A stretch of DNA of 53,031 bases, from positions 1 through 53,031 of the forward strand of contig CADAKX010000023.1 of assembly GCA_902788605.1 (NCBI GenBank), written 5' to 3'. The position numbers and the translations under genes were made by a program. Positions 7,008-16,079 of this stretch are shown piece by piece. How positions within the stretch are numbered: the first letter of the stretch is position 1; each line of letters opens with the position of its first letter. Source of the stretch: an uncultured Prevotellaceae bacterium (GTDB lineage: Bacteria; Bacteroidota; Bacteroidia; Bacteroidales; Bacteroidaceae). The notes under the pieces were generated by a model, which did no database searches, had not been told where the DNA came from, and was given only the letters and a program-made list of their open reading frames with translations.

Positions 7008-10000
7008 ATGTTTATGCAGAAGAAACTATTCTTGCTGATGGCTTTACTGCTGACAACAACGTTGTCGGTGGTGGCACAGGTGACTACTTCGAGCATGGCC
7101 GGTAAGGTCTCTGTTCAAGACAGTCACGAAGAAATCATCGGCGCCACGGTGGTGGTGATACACGAGCCTTCGGGTACGCGCTACACCGCAGTGTCGAACG
7201 TGAATGGTCGTTTTGCCATTCAGGGCATGCGTACCGGTGGCCCGTACAACGTAACGGTGTCATACATCGGTTACCAGCCAAAGACACTGAAGGGTATCAC
7301 CCTGCAACTGGGAGAGACCTATAACCTCGACGTCTGGATGTCGGAGAACGCTACCGACCTGAAAGAGGTGGTGATCAGTGGACGTGCTTCGAAGTTTGCT
7401 GCCGAGAAGACCGGTGCTTCGACCAACATCACCAACCAGCAGCTGATGTCGATGCCTATGATTAGTCGTAGCATCACCGATATCGCCAAGTTGTCGCCCT
7501 ATTCGGGTGGCGGTATGAGCTTCGCCGGTGCCAACGGTAAGATGAGTAACTTTACTGTGGATGGTGCTAACTTCAACAATAACTTCGGCCTGAACGATGG
7601 CCTGCCTGGTGGTGGCAGTCCTATCTCACTCGACGCTATTGAGGAGGTGCAGGTGGTCATTGCTCCTTTCGACGTGCGCCAGACCAACTTCATTGGCGGT
7701 GGTGTGAACGCCATCACCAAGAGTGGTACCAACACGTTTAAGGGCACAGCCTATACTTATTTCCGTAACGAGCATATGCGCGGTAATAAGATTAATGGTG
7801 AAGACCTGGGACCTCGTGCTGAGGACAGAAAGAATGTCTATGGTTTCACGCTGGGTGGCCCGATTATCAAGGATAAACTGTTCTTCTTTGCCAACTATGA
7901 ATATGAGAAGACTCCTGGTCAGGTGGTGAAGTATCGCCCTCGTGAGGATGGTGAGACCGCTGGCGGTATCGTCTCTAACGTTCTGGCAAGCGACATGAAG
8001 AACGTACACGATTATCTGCTGAAGAACTATGGCTATGAAACCGGTTCATGGAATAGCTTCCCTGCTGACCAGACCAACGAAAAAGTGTTGGCACGTATTG
8101 ACTGGAATATCACCGATGGTCATCATCTGGCCGTGCGCTATAACAGCACGAAGGACGTAGGTTATTCGGGTGCCAGTCAGTCGACGGGTGACTATTTCTT
8201 CAAGCACAGTGGCGCCCGTGTGGGTCCGAAGTCAATGATCTTCGCTAACAGTATGTATGGCAATGAGAAGAAGGTGCAGTCTGTTTCTGCAGAATTGAAC
8301 AGCCGCTTTGGTCAGAAGGCCAACAACCAGTTGCTCTATACCTATACTTATATTAGCGACCCCATGCGTACCTCCGAGTCGGCACAGTTCCCCTTCATCG
8401 ACATCATGTATGACTATGATGCCACCTCGACGAACCCCGCTATGGAGCCTTATATCAGTGCTGGCTACGAGCTCTTTACCTGGAAGAACCACGTGGAGAA
8501 TAAGGTGCACACCATAACGGATAACTTTACCCTCTATTTGGGTACCCATAAGTTGACAGCCGGTGCAAGCTTTGAGCACCAGTTTGCCGACAACTCGTAT
8601 ATCCGTGAGGGAACAGGTATGTATCGCTTTAAGAACCTAAATGAGTTCCTGGGTGCTGCAGCTCCCGAGTCTGTGGTCTTTACTTATGGCTTCAATGGCA
8701 ACGATAGTCCTACCTCAGCAGTGCGCTTCAATCAGTTTGGCATGTATCTGCAGGATGAGTGGAACGTTGTTCCCAGTCTGAAGCTGACCTATGGCGTGCG
8801 TTTCGATAACCTGATGTTCGACGAGCAGGATGTGGAACGTAATACGGCTATCTATGGCCTTGACTTCAATGGCTATCATATTGATACAGGCAAGTGGCCC
8901 AGCAATAATATTCAGATTTCGCCTCGCGTGGGTTTTACATGGGATGTCTTTGGTGACAAGAGTCTGAAGATTCGTGGTGGCTCAGGTATCTTCACGGGTC
9001 GTCTGCCTTTGGTATTCTTCACCAACCAACCTGGTAATGCCAATATCAATAAGACCACTTACTATGCTGGCTATGACTATAAGAATAAGAAGTTCGTGGA
9101 TTCAAACGGTCACAGCTCTGACTGGGTGGAGGCTAAGTTGAATGGCCTGGCTGGTCAGTTCAAGGGTGTGAACGACCTGATGCAGTACTTCGAGGTGCCC
9201 ACCACCAATGAGAACCATATTGCCGGTTCGAAGATCTCTGGTGTCTATGATGACTTTAAGATGCCACAGGTGTGGAAGTCGAGCATCGCCGTTGACTATC
9301 AGCTGCCCGTCTCATTCCCCTTGAGCGTTACTGGTGAGTTTATCTATAACAAGAACATCAATGCGGTGTATATGAACAATGTCAACATCAAGAATGCTGA
9401 TATTGATAACTGGGAGCGCTTTGGTGGAGCAGACAACCGTTTGATTTATCCCTCGGGCTACCAGTACTACAGCGGCAAGAACGCCATCATGCTGGACAAT
9501 ACCTCAAAGGGCTATGGTTATACAGCTAATCTGACGGTGAACGCAGAGCCTATCCCTCATCTTAATGTGATGGCTGCCTATACGCACACAGAGAACAAGG
9601 AGGTTTCAAGCCTTCCCGGTAGTGACCCCGTTTCTGCTTGGCAGAACGTTATCTCGGTGGATGGTCCTAACTTCGGTTCACCCATCCGCTCGGCCTTCGT
9701 AACTCCCGACCAGGTGACTGCTTCTGTGGGTTACTACTTCCCCGTGAAGGTGAAGGGCCTGACATGGGGCACACACATCAACGTGTTCTATAAGGGCTAT
9801 AACACCTCGTATAACAGCACAACAAAGGCTTATGAGAGTGGTACTACCTTCATGTACTCTAACGATATGAATGGTGATGGTCTGGCCTTCGATCTGATGT
9901 ATATCCCTGCTAACGACAACGAGATTCAGATTGGTAAGCTCGACTCAAAGGGTAACTATATTGAGGATCAGGAGATGCGTGCAGCCTTCTGGGCATTTGT

Positions 10001-10382
10001 TGACCAGGACGACTATCTGCGCAGCCACAAGGGTGAGTATGCTGAGACCTTCAGTGGTCGTGCACCCTGGCGTCATCGCTTTGACCTGCGCGTGGCCGAG
10101 GACTTCTCGTTCCGCATCGGCAATACCGTTCAGAAATTCCAGGCCTCTGTGGATATCCTGAACGTAGGTAATCTGTTGAACTCACACTGGGGCAACACCA
10201 TGAGTAGTGATGTCTGCAACAATGGACGTATCCTGAAGTATGAGGGACGTGATGCTCAGAACAAGCCTGTGTTCTCGATGAACAAGACCAACGGTGCCTA
10301 TCCCACCAAGACCTACGACACCAACATGTTCTATAGCAACTGCTGGAGCTTGCAGATTGGATTGAAGTACTTCTTCAATTAA
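7008..10382 (+). CDS. TonB-dependent outer-membrane receptor, Oar-like
   Basis: A 1124-aa outer-membrane protein. A signal peptide (KKLFLLMALLLTTTLSVVAQ) is followed by a CarboxypepD_reg-like beta-sandwich (about residues 28-115, with VSNVNGRFAIQGMR and VSYIGYQPK), a plug domain (TNITNQQLMSMPMISRSI ... GANFNNNFGLNDG, about 140-230) and a long beta-barrel ending in LQIGLKYFFN. The layout matches Oar-type TonB receptors, not SusC, and no SusD gene follows. Substrate is unknown. Either of two Mets (1 or 3) could start; the signal peptide is the same. It may ride on the obg transcript and ends at a strong terminator at 10405-10449. Confidence 0.9.
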   Translation: MFMQKKLFLLMALLLTTTLSVVAQVTTSSMAGKVSVQDSHEEIIGATVVVIHEPSGTRYTAVSNVNGRFAIQGMRTGGPYNVTVSYIGYQPKTLKGITLQLGETYNLDVWMSENATDLKEVVISGRASKFAAEKTGASTNITNQQLMSMPMISRSITDIAKLSPYSGGGMSFAGANGKMSNFTVDGANFNNNFGLNDGLPGGGSPISLDAIEEVQVVIAPFDVRQTNFIGGGVNAITKSGTNTFKGTAYTYFRNEHMRGNKINGEDLGPRAEDRKNVYGFTLGGPIIKDKLFFFANYEYEKTPGQVVKYRPREDGETAGGIVSNVLASDMKNVHDYLLKNYGYETGSWNSFPADQTNEKVLARIDWNITDGHHLAVRYNSTKDVGYSGASQSTGDYFFKHSGARVGPKSMIFANSMYGNEKKVQSVSAELNSRFGQKANNQLLYTYTYISDPMRTSESAQFPFIDIMYDYDATSTNPAMEPYISAGYELFTWKNHVENKVHTITDNFTLYLGTHKLTAGASFEHQFADNSYIREGTGMYRFKNLNEFLGAAAPESVVFTYGFNGNDSPTSAVRFNQFGMYLQDEWNVVPSLKLTYGVRFDNLMFDEQDVERNTAIYGLDFNGYHIDTGKWPSNNIQISPRVGFTWDVFGDKSLKIRGGSGIFTGRLPLVFFTNQPGNANINKTTYYAGYDYKNKKFVDSNGHSSDWVEAKLNGLAGQFKGVNDLMQYFEVPTTNENHIAGSKISGVYDDFKMPQVWKSSIAVDYQLPVSFPLSVTGEFIYNKNINAVYMNNVNIKNADIDNWERFGGADNRLIYPSGYQYYSGKNAIMLDNTSKGYGYTANLTVNAEPIPHLNVMAAYTHTENKEVSSLPGSDPVSAWQNVISVDGPNFGSPIRSAFVTPDQVTASVGYYFPVKVKGLTWGTHINVFYKGYNTSYNSTTKAYESGTTFMYSNDMNGDGLAFDLMYIPANDNEIQIGKLDSKGNYIEDQEMRAAFWAFVDQDDYLRSHKGEYAETFSGRAPWRHRFDLRVAEDFSFRIGNTVQKFQASVDILNVGNLLNSHWGNTMSSDVCNNGRILKYEGRDAQNKPVFSMNKTNGAYPTKTYDTNMFYSNCWSLQIGLKYFFN

Positions 10383-10404
10383 TATAGAAACATTTGATTC
10401 TAAT

Positions 10405-10449
10405 AAGAATCGCACGGAAGTCCGCTGTCTTCCGTGCGATTCTTTTTTT
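10405..10449 (+). terminator. Strong rho-independent terminator after the TonB receptor gene
   Basis: A 16-bp perfect stem (arms 10405-10420 and 10429-10444, with the inner bases CGGAAG and CTTCCG) encloses an 8-nt loop and runs into a T tract at 10443-10449. It stands 22 bp after the receptor stop codon. Confidence 0.92.
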
Positions 10450-10571
10450 GCAGGAATGACGCAGTGTTGGCAGCATGAGAGATGTTCTTTACATCGCAGG
10501 AATGATGCTTGTAAGCCACAGAAATGACGAAGAGTATAAGCCTTAGGCGTATGGGATTAGTGTAGTATAAA

Positions 10572-10608
10572 ATAAGCAGGCTCCAGACGACTGTCTGAAG
10601 CCTGCTTA
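10572..10608. terminator. Hairpin terminator downstream of the M23 peptidase gene
   Basis: ATAAGCAGGCT and AGCCTGCTTAT flank an inner CAGAC/GTCTG pair around a short loop, with one mismatch. It lies about 50 bp past the stop of the minus-strand peptidase gene; on that strand it is followed by a short TTTTATA. It could stop transcription from either side. The rest of 10450-10571 shows nothing recognisable. Confidence 0.7.
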
Positions 10609-10658
10609 TATATAATAAGGTGTAATTCCTAGTTGTATTTCAAGATATAACCTATCTC

Positions 10659-11612
10659 TTAGTTGTATTTCAAAATCTGACCGGGACGAAGAGTAACGGT
10701 CTTCTTGATGCCGTTCAGGCTGCACAGAGCCGACACAGAGGTGCGATGCTTGCGAGCGATGGCAGAAAGGGTCTCGCCCTTTTTAACCTTGTGGAAACGG
10801 ACGTTGCTGTTGCGGCTGGCACTTGAGCTCTTGCTCTTGCCCATGTTGGCCTCCAGGTCGTCGCCACCACGATAGACACCGCCAGTACCACGCAGACGAG
10901 TGGCCAGTGAAGATTCCTGATTATAGGTAGAACGACGGAACATCCATTCGTCGCCGATGACGTCCTGGTTCTTGAAGTCGAACATCAAGGCGGGGTTCAG
11001 GGCTACGCCACAGAGACGTGTCTCGAAATGCAGGTGTGAACCGAAACTCTTACCAGTATTGCCACCCAGACCGATGGGGTCGCCTGCACGCACTTCCTGA
11101 TTCTCGCTGACGAGCCAGCCTGAAAGGTGACCATAGATGGTCTCAAGACCATTGTCGTGACGAATCACGATGTATTTACCAAAGCCCTTGCGAGCGCCTT
11201 CGTTCTTTACAATGCGAACCTTACCAGGGAAGGCTGCGCGGATGGTATCGCCAATATATACCTTGATGTCCAGACCCTTGTGCTGACGGCCCCAACGAGA
11301 ACCGAAGTTCGAGGTAACCACACGACTAGGGGTGGGCATGCAGAAGTCACGCAAGTTGATGAGGAACGAATCGGGCAGTGCTGTTGACAATGCTGTGAAT
11401 TGATTGTTCCAGTCGGTATAGAGTTGCGTAGCTGATGATTCGTAGATCTCATCTTCGAGCAGACGGTGCAGGGCGATAGAGTCGATGGCTTTCATCTTGC
11501 GGTCTATAGGTGCCTGGTTGGCCAGAAGATCCTGACCAGCAGCAGGAAGGACTGCGAGTGATGCCATTGCCACGAAGGCCATTTTCTTGATTTTCTTAAG
11601 CAACATCTTCAT
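10659..11612 (-). CDS. M23 family metallopeptidase with C-terminal LysM domain
   Basis: A 317-aa exported cell-wall hydrolase. After the signal peptide (MAFVAMASLAVLPAAGQ) comes a linker, then a LytM/M23 domain at about residues 95-210: FGSRWGRQHKGLDIKV carries the first zinc ligands (H and D) and SHLHFETR the HxH motif. A LysM domain for peptidoglycan binding ends the protein (VKKGETLSAIARKHRTSVS to LRPGQILKYN, about 272-317). It probably cleaves peptide cross-links. The NlpC/P60 gene lies 40 bp upstream on the same strand, so both hydrolases are likely coexpressed. The last 16 bases of the gene have a near copy just downstream (10631-10646), a small duplication. Confidence 0.93.
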   Translation of the reverse strand: MKMLLKKIKKMAFVAMASLAVLPAAGQDLLANQAPIDRKMKAIDSIALHRLLEDEIYESSATQLYTDWNNQFTALSTALPDSFLINLRDFCMPTPSRVVTSNFGSRWGRQHKGLDIKVYIGDTIRAAFPGKVRIVKNEGARKGFGKYIVIRHDNGLETIYGHLSGWLVSENQEVRAGDPIGLGGNTGKSFGSHLHFETRLCGVALNPALMFDFKNQDVIGDEWMFRRSTYNQESSLATRLRGTGGVYRGGDDLEANMGKSKSSSASRNSNVRFHKVKKGETLSAIARKHRTSVSALCSLNGIKKTVTLRPGQILKYN

Positions 11613-11652
11613 GAAGTTTGTATGTTTTGTAATCTCTCTCTAAATTTGTTTG

Positions 11653-12252
11653 TTAGTTCTGAACGCGACGTGCACCCACATAACGGCGGGCGTAGTTTGA
11701 CTCGTTAGACTTGCTGAGCTTAACGCCAGAACTGGTGCTGGCGTGGATGAATGTGAAGACGTTGCTGATGGGGTCGTAGTCAACGACGATACCCACATGG
11801 CCAACGCCTTTTCTTGAACCAGGACTGGTGAAGAACACCAGATCGCCAGGCTGCAAATCCTCACGCTTGATGGGCGTGTTCTTTGCATATTGTTCACGAG
11901 AAGAAGCACCGATATTCATGTTGCTCTTCTTGTAGACAAAGCTTGTAAAACCAGAACAGTCAAAGGCATTGGGGCCTTTGCTACCGTAACGATAACGAGC
12001 ACCGATATGCTTGTAGGCCTCCTTCATCAAGTTGTCTACCAGCACCTCGTCGTAATTGAAAATCTCGCCGTTGTTTGTATAGAGGAAGTCAAAGTTATCA
12101 ATCTCCTCGTCCATGCCAATTTCGAAGACCTCTTCAGTCACTTCTGTTTCTTCTGAACTTATCTGTACGGAATCATTGCTCTGTCCATAAACGACAGAGG
12201 TAAACATGAACAATATGGGACATATAATAGCTTTTATCATTACTCTATTCAT
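11653..12252 (-). CDS. C40 family (NlpC/P60) peptidase, exported
   Basis: A 199-aa exported endopeptidase likely acting on peptidoglycan stem peptides. It has a signal peptide (AIICPILFMFTSVVYGQ), an acidic linker (SSEETEVTEEVFEIGMDEEI), then the NlpC/P60 domain: catalytic Cys in NAFDCSGFTSFVY (about residue 99), His in GVGHVGIVVDY (about 152) and the third polar residue in FTFIHAS (about 169). Two Mets (1 and 5) precede the signal peptide; the first is used here. It is the first gene of the pair with the M23/LysM hydrolase and has a promoter element at 12288-12295. Confidence 0.93.
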   Translation of the reverse strand: MNRVMIKAIICPILFMFTSVVYGQSNDSVQISSEETEVTEEVFEIGMDEEIDNFDFLYTNNGEIFNYDEVLVDNLMKEAYKHIGARYRYGSKGPNAFDCSGFTSFVYKKSNMNIGASSREQYAKNTPIKREDLQPGDLVFFTSPGSRKGVGHVGIVVDYDPISNVFTFIHASTSSGVKLSKSNESNYARRYVGARRVQN

Positions 12253-12287
12253 TAGTTGTTTTGGAGTAGGTTCGGTTTTAATGAGTG

Positions 12288-12295
12288 CAAAGGTA
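12288..12295 (-). promoter_or_regulatory. -7 promoter element of the NlpC/P60 gene
   Basis: CAAAGGTA on the plus strand is TACCTTTG on the minus strand, a consensus Bacteroidota -7 box, placing the transcript start about 30 nt before the ATG at 12252. The upstream -33 box is not a clear TTTG; a T-run (12309-12314) lies a little too close. Confidence 0.6.
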
Positions 12296-12391
12296 ACACA
12301 TAATTATGAAAAAAGAGGTGTGTTACGTACATATTTAATATGCCTTAACATCTTTTTCCTGAATCAACGCCGTTTTTTGTTCTTTTTTGCA

Positions 12392-14488
12392 CTATGAAAT
12401 GGCTGACCAGTTGATGTTGGTTTTTCGTAATTCGCGCAGACGATTCCACAATAACTGGTACTTCGGTGACTGGCACAATGGGTCGTCGTCGATGATTTTC
12501 TGTGCCTCGTTGCGGGCCATCTGCACAATCTGTCCGTCGCGTGCGATGTCGGCAATCTTCAGGTCGAAAGCCATACCACTCTGCTGGGTACCCTCCAGGT
12601 CGCCAGGTCCGCGCAGCTTCAAATCAGCTTCGGCAATACGGAAGCCGTCGTTAGTTTCGCACATGATGTCGATGCGCTTGCGGGTGTCCTCGCTGAGTTT
12701 GAAGGGTGTGACGAGGATGCAAAAGCTCTGATCGGCACCACGACCCACGCGACCTCGCAGCTGGTGGAGCTGTGAGAGGCCGAAACGCTGGGCGTCGAGG
12801 ATGACCATTACCGAGGCATTGGGCACGTTGACGCCTACCTCGATGACGGTGGTGGCTACGAGTATCTGGGTTTCGCCCGAGACGAACTTCTGCATCTCCT
12901 CCTCTTTGTCCTTGGGTTTCATCTTGCCGTGCACCTTGCTCAGGCGGAACTCAGGGAATGCCTGACGCAAGACCTCGAAACCCTGTTCCAGGTTCTTGAG
13001 GTCAATCTTCTCGCTCTCTTCAATCAATGGGAATACAATATACACCTGACGCCCCTCGTGAATCTGTTGGCGGATGCCATTATAGAGAGAAGTCATGCGG
13101 GTGTCGAAGACGTGCGACGTGCGAATGGGCTTGCGGCCTGGTGGCAACTCGTCGATGACGCTCACGTCGAGGTCACCATAGAGGGTCATGGCGAGAGTGC
13201 GTGGAATGGGCGTTGCTGTCATCACCAGCACATGGGGCGGGTTGGTGCTCTTGCTCCAGAGCTTGGCACGCTGGGCCACACCAAAGCGATGCTGCTCGTC
13301 GACCACCACCATACCCAATTGTGCGAATTGCACAGTGTCCTCGATGACAGCGTGTGTTCCCACTAAGATCTGTACATCGCCTGTGAGTAGGCCGTCGAGA
13401 ATCTCCTGTCGCTTCTTGCCTTTGACGATGCCGGTGAGCAGTTCCACCCTGACGGGCATGTCTTTGAGGAACTCCTTGATGGTCTGTAGATGTTGTTCGG
13501 CCAGGATCTCGGTGGGCGCCATGATACAAGCCTGGAAGCCGTTGTCCAGGGCGATGAGCATAGTCATCAAGGCTACGAGGGTCTTACCACTGCCCACATC
13601 GCCTTGCAACAGACGGTTCATCTGCCGGCCAGAGCACATGTCCTGACGAATCTCGTGCATCACGCGCTTCTGGGCGCCTGTCAGAGGGAAGGGCAGGTTC
13701 TGATGGTAGAATGTGTTGAAGATGTTGCCGATGCGGTTGAACACATAGCCACGGTACTTGCGGCGCTGGTCGCTGGCGTACCTTAAAATATTCAATTGGA
13801 CGAAGAAGAGTTCCTCGAACTTCATGCGCACGCGGGCCCGTTCCAGTTCTTTCGTGTCCTGCGGATAATGCAAGTTGCGCAAAGCCTGGTCGCGACTCAT
13901 CAGATGGAGTGGGGTAGTGATGAAATCGGGGATGGTTTCTGGAAGAGGATCCTTGAGTACGGAGAGGAGCGTCTTGACAAGACGCTCGACAGCACGGGAG
14001 TTCATGCCAGCCTTCTTCATCTTCTCTGTGGTGTTGTAATAGGGCTGCATGCCCATCGCTGAGAGTTCCACCTTCTCGGCCAGGTCGATATCTGGATGCT
14101 GCACCTGTATGCGATTGTTGAAGACGCCAGGTCGTCCGAATATCAGGTATTTCGTGCCTATCTTGTAATTCTGTTTGGCATATTTGCCCCCATTAAACCA
14201 CACCAGGTCCATGATGCCTGTGCCATCGGTGAAATGAGCCACCACGCGTTCCTTGCGTGGCCCCATCTCAAAGGTCTCGAAACTCAGGATGCGCCCTACG
14301 ACCTGCACGAACGGCATGTCGCCAGTGAGTTCGTGAACCGTATAAACCTTCGAACGGTCCACATATTTATAGGGGTAATACTCCAGCAGGTCACCATAGG
14401 TCTCGATGCCCAACTCCTTGCTGAGCATCTTCTTGCGATTGGGGCCTACCCCAGGCAAGTACATGATATCCTGATCGAGAATGTTCAT
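12392..14488 (-). CDS. recG: ATP-dependent DNA helicase RecG
   Basis: A 698-aa helicase that reverses stalled forks and migrates Holliday junctions. The N-terminal wedge/OB domain starts YLPGVGPNRKKMLSKELG and continues through VVGRILSFETFEMGPRKER. Helicase motifs: I GDVGSGKT near 307-314, Ia APTEILAEQH, II DEQHRFG near 410-416, III MTATPIPRT, and VI QLHQLRGRVGRG near 600. Length is normal. ispD lies upstream on the same strand, but an array of 19-bp repeats fills the 227 bp between them and ends 14 bp before the recG start codon, so the array probably forms the leader of the recG mRNA. Confidence 0.97.
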   Translation of the reverse strand: MNILDQDIMYLPGVGPNRKKMLSKELGIETYGDLLEYYPYKYVDRSKVYTVHELTGDMPFVQVVGRILSFETFEMGPRKERVVAHFTDGTGIMDLVWFNGGKYAKQNYKIGTKYLIFGRPGVFNNRIQVQHPDIDLAEKVELSAMGMQPYYNTTEKMKKAGMNSRAVERLVKTLLSVLKDPLPETIPDFITTPLHLMSRDQALRNLHYPQDTKELERARVRMKFEELFFVQLNILRYASDQRRKYRGYVFNRIGNIFNTFYHQNLPFPLTGAQKRVMHEIRQDMCSGRQMNRLLQGDVGSGKTLVALMTMLIALDNGFQACIMAPTEILAEQHLQTIKEFLKDMPVRVELLTGIVKGKKRQEILDGLLTGDVQILVGTHAVIEDTVQFAQLGMVVVDEQHRFGVAQRAKLWSKSTNPPHVLVMTATPIPRTLAMTLYGDLDVSVIDELPPGRKPIRTSHVFDTRMTSLYNGIRQQIHEGRQVYIVFPLIEESEKIDLKNLEQGFEVLRQAFPEFRLSKVHGKMKPKDKEEEMQKFVSGETQILVATTVIEVGVNVPNASVMVILDAQRFGLSQLHQLRGRVGRGADQSFCILVTPFKLSEDTRKRIDIMCETNDGFRIAEADLKLRGPGDLEGTQQSGMAFDLKIADIARDGQIVQMARNEAQKIIDDDPLCQSPKYQLLWNRLRELRKTNINWSAIS

Positions 14489-14502
14489 TTCTTATTTTAT
14501 TT

Positions 14503-14711
14503 GCAGCGGACTTACGCGGACTTTATTTGATTGTTATTAATGCAGCGGACTTACGCGGACTTTATTTGATTGTTATTAATGCAGCGGACTTACGTGGACT
14601 TTATTTGATTGTTATTAATGCAGCGGACTTACGCGGACTATTTTGACTGTGGCAGCGGACTTACGCGGACAAACACGGACAGTCCGAAAAAGACTGCGAA
14701 AGACCCTCTGC
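14503..14711. repeat. 19-bp repeat array between recG and ispD (39-bp period)
   Basis: The core GCAGCGGACTTACGCGGAC occurs at 14503, 14542, 14581 (one change), 14620 and 14652. The first three copies sit in an exact 39-bp tandem unit whose 20-bp spacer is TTTATTTGATTGTTATTAAT; the fourth has the spacer TATTTTGACTGTG seen in the other arrays. The array closes with a unique tail holding the palindrome CGGACAGTCCG (14676-14686) and ending in CTCTGC. The same orientation is found 1 kb away at 15548-15665. Confidence 0.85.
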
Positions 14712-14715
14712 TAGT

Positions 14716-15381
14716 TTATATTAATATTTCTGCTATCTTTAAATCGAATGGAGTCGTGATTTTGATGTTCTCGCGGTTGCCTTCGACAAGGGTGATGGGG
14801 TGACCGTAGCTCTCCACTACCGAGGCGTCATCGGTGAAACCATTGTTGTAGGGTTGCTTGTTCGCAGCTTTTAATAGCTGGATATCAAATGTTTGCGGTG
14901 TCTGAACCAGACAGTACTCATCACGTGGCACGGTGACGGACTTCTCGTTTTCCAGATGTCGCACCGTCTCGACAACGGGGATGACAGGCACAACAGCTTT
15001 TTGGCTTTGCGCCGTCTCATAGCAGCGGCGAATGACCGCAATGCTGGGGAAGGGTCGCACGCCATCGTGTACGCCGACCACGCCTTCAGTATCGTCAGGA
15101 ATCAGTGCCAAACCATTCTGTACGCTGTGAAACCGTGTTTCGCCGCCATTGGCTAGCTGATATTTGACAGCAAATTCGTATTCTTTGCAGAGTTCCTGCC
15201 AATAGTCTTGTTGTGCTTTAGGTAACACAAGGATGATCTGTAGATTGGCAGAGTACTCGCGGAAGCGCTCTAAAGTACGCATCAAAACAGGCTTCCCACC
15301 TATCGGCAGAAACTGCTTTGGAATATCGCTCCCCATGCGCAGGCCCTTACCGCCTGCTACTATGATAACATATTCTTTCAT
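14716..15381 (-). CDS. ispD: 2-C-methyl-D-erythritol 4-phosphate cytidylyltransferase
   Basis: A 221-aa enzyme of the non-mevalonate isoprenoid pathway, making CDP-methylerythritol from MEP and CTP. The nucleotide-binding start [20 protein letters not shown] (residues 6-25), [13 protein letters not shown] (about 98-110), [15 protein letters not shown] (about 153-167) and [13 protein letters not shown] with [16 protein letters not shown] at the end are all diagnostic. Dxr of the same pathway is encoded at 30448-31605. The gene is enclosed by repeat arrays in the same orientation on both sides. Confidence 0.96.
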   Translation of the reverse strand: MKEYVIIVAGGKGLRMGSDIPKQFLPIGGKPVLMRTLERFREYSANLQIILVLPKAQQDYWQELCKEYEFAVKYQLANGGETRFHSVQNGLALIPDDTEGVVGVHDGVRPFPSIAVIRRCYETAQSQKAVVPVIPVVETVRHLENEKSVTVPRDEYCLVQTPQTFDIQLLKAANKQPYNNGFTDDASVVESYGHPITLVEGNRENIKITTPFDLKIAEILI

Positions 15382-15393
15382 TTGTCTGGTTGT

Positions 15394-15540
15394 TTAAGGT
15401 AAAACGCACCAATTGAGCGTCAACTCTTGGTCGTCCAGTTGGATGATTTCCATTGAGACGAACTGGTCGATACTGTAGGTGTGTTGCTGTGCATTGATAG
15501 GAATAATACACAAGATGAGCAGAAGTGATGCAAGTACTTC
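15394..15540 (-). pseudogene. Signal-peptide-like short frame without a start codon
   Basis: On the minus strand an open frame reads LASLLLILCIIPINAQQ followed by HTYSIDQFVSMEIIQLDD and ends LTLNWCVLP at a TAA (15394-15396). The first part is a convincing signal peptide cut after NAQ. Reading further upstream in frame gives only translated repeat sequence (KSPRKSAAK) and then a stop, with no start codon. The front of the gene therefore seems to have been replaced by the repeat array, or the whole is a decayed gene. No family is recognised. Nothing else is seen in the 303 bp between ispD and the GxxExxY gene apart from the array. Confidence 0.4.
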
Positions 15541-15547
15541 TGTTTTT

Positions 15548-15665
15548 GCAGCTGACTTACGCGGACTTTTTTTATTTGCAGCAGAACTACGCGGACTATT
15601 TTGACTGTGGCAGCGGACTTACGCGGACAAACACGGACAGTCCGAAACAGTCCGCGACGGTCTGC
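15548..15665. repeat. 19-bp repeat array downstream of the GxxExxY gene
   Basis: Three copies of the core: degenerate at 15548-15566 and 15578-15596, exact at 15610-15628. The exact copy continues into AAACACGGACAGTCCGAAA, giving a 38-bp block (15610-15647) that recurs as a perfect inverted copy at 16101-16138 on the other side of the GxxExxY gene. The array tail ends GGTCTGC at about 15665, 20 bp before the GxxExxY stop codon. Confidence 0.85.
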
Positions 15666-15684
15666 TGAGATAAAATCAATAGTG

Positions 15685-16065
15685 TTATTCATCTAGTGCT
15701 CCTCTCCTAATAACTCGTTTATACTCGGGCTTGTCTCCAAAGTTCAGTAAATAGCCAACATTACATCCTGTGATAGTCAGATAATTGATAATCTGTGCAC
15801 TGTTGGTTGCTGTTAAGAATGGTATCGCCTTTAGCTCAAGGATGATCTTGTTATCTACGATGATGTCGGCTATGTAGTTGCCAACGAGATGTCCTTTGTA
15901 GATGACGTTCATCGCTTTTTGCTGTTCAAAGGGTAGGCCCATCTCTTCCAACTCTATACACATGGCGTTCTCATAGACCTTTTCCAAAAGGCCTGTTCCC
16001 AACGTATCAAGAACGTGGTAGTATGCTTTTATTATTTTGTTGGATAAATCTTCGTATAGAAGCAT
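15685..16065 (-). CDS. GxxExxY family protein, probable PD-(D/E)XK-fold nuclease
   Basis: A 126-aa protein with the name-giving motif GTGLLEKVYENAM (G-x-x-E-x-x-Y near residues 24-30) and a nuclease-like core: NYIADIIVDNKIILELKAI (about 63-81) resembles the D...ExK signature of PD-(D/E)XK enzymes, with SAQIINYLTITGCNVGYLLNFG after it. The function is unestablished in the family. The gene is AT-rich compared with its neighbours and lies between repeat arrays in inverted orientation; 38-bp perfect inverted copies stand 37 bp past its stop and 35 bp before its start. That context suggests it belongs to a small mobile or repeat-linked cassette. Family call is strong; nuclease activity is inferred. 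Confidence 0.85.
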   Translation of the reverse strand: MLLYEDLSNKIIKAYYHVLDTLGTGLLEKVYENAMCIELEEMGLPFEQQKAMNVIYKGHLVGNYIADIIVDNKIILELKAIPFLTATNSAQIINYLTITGCNVGYLLNFGDKPEYKRVIRRGALDE

Positions 16066-16079
16066 AATGTTTTGTTTTT

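Noticed and set aside
15420-15692. 90-codon frame over the repeat array next to ispD
   Set aside because: Mostly translated repeat; the neighbouring frame with the signal peptide is the protein-like one.
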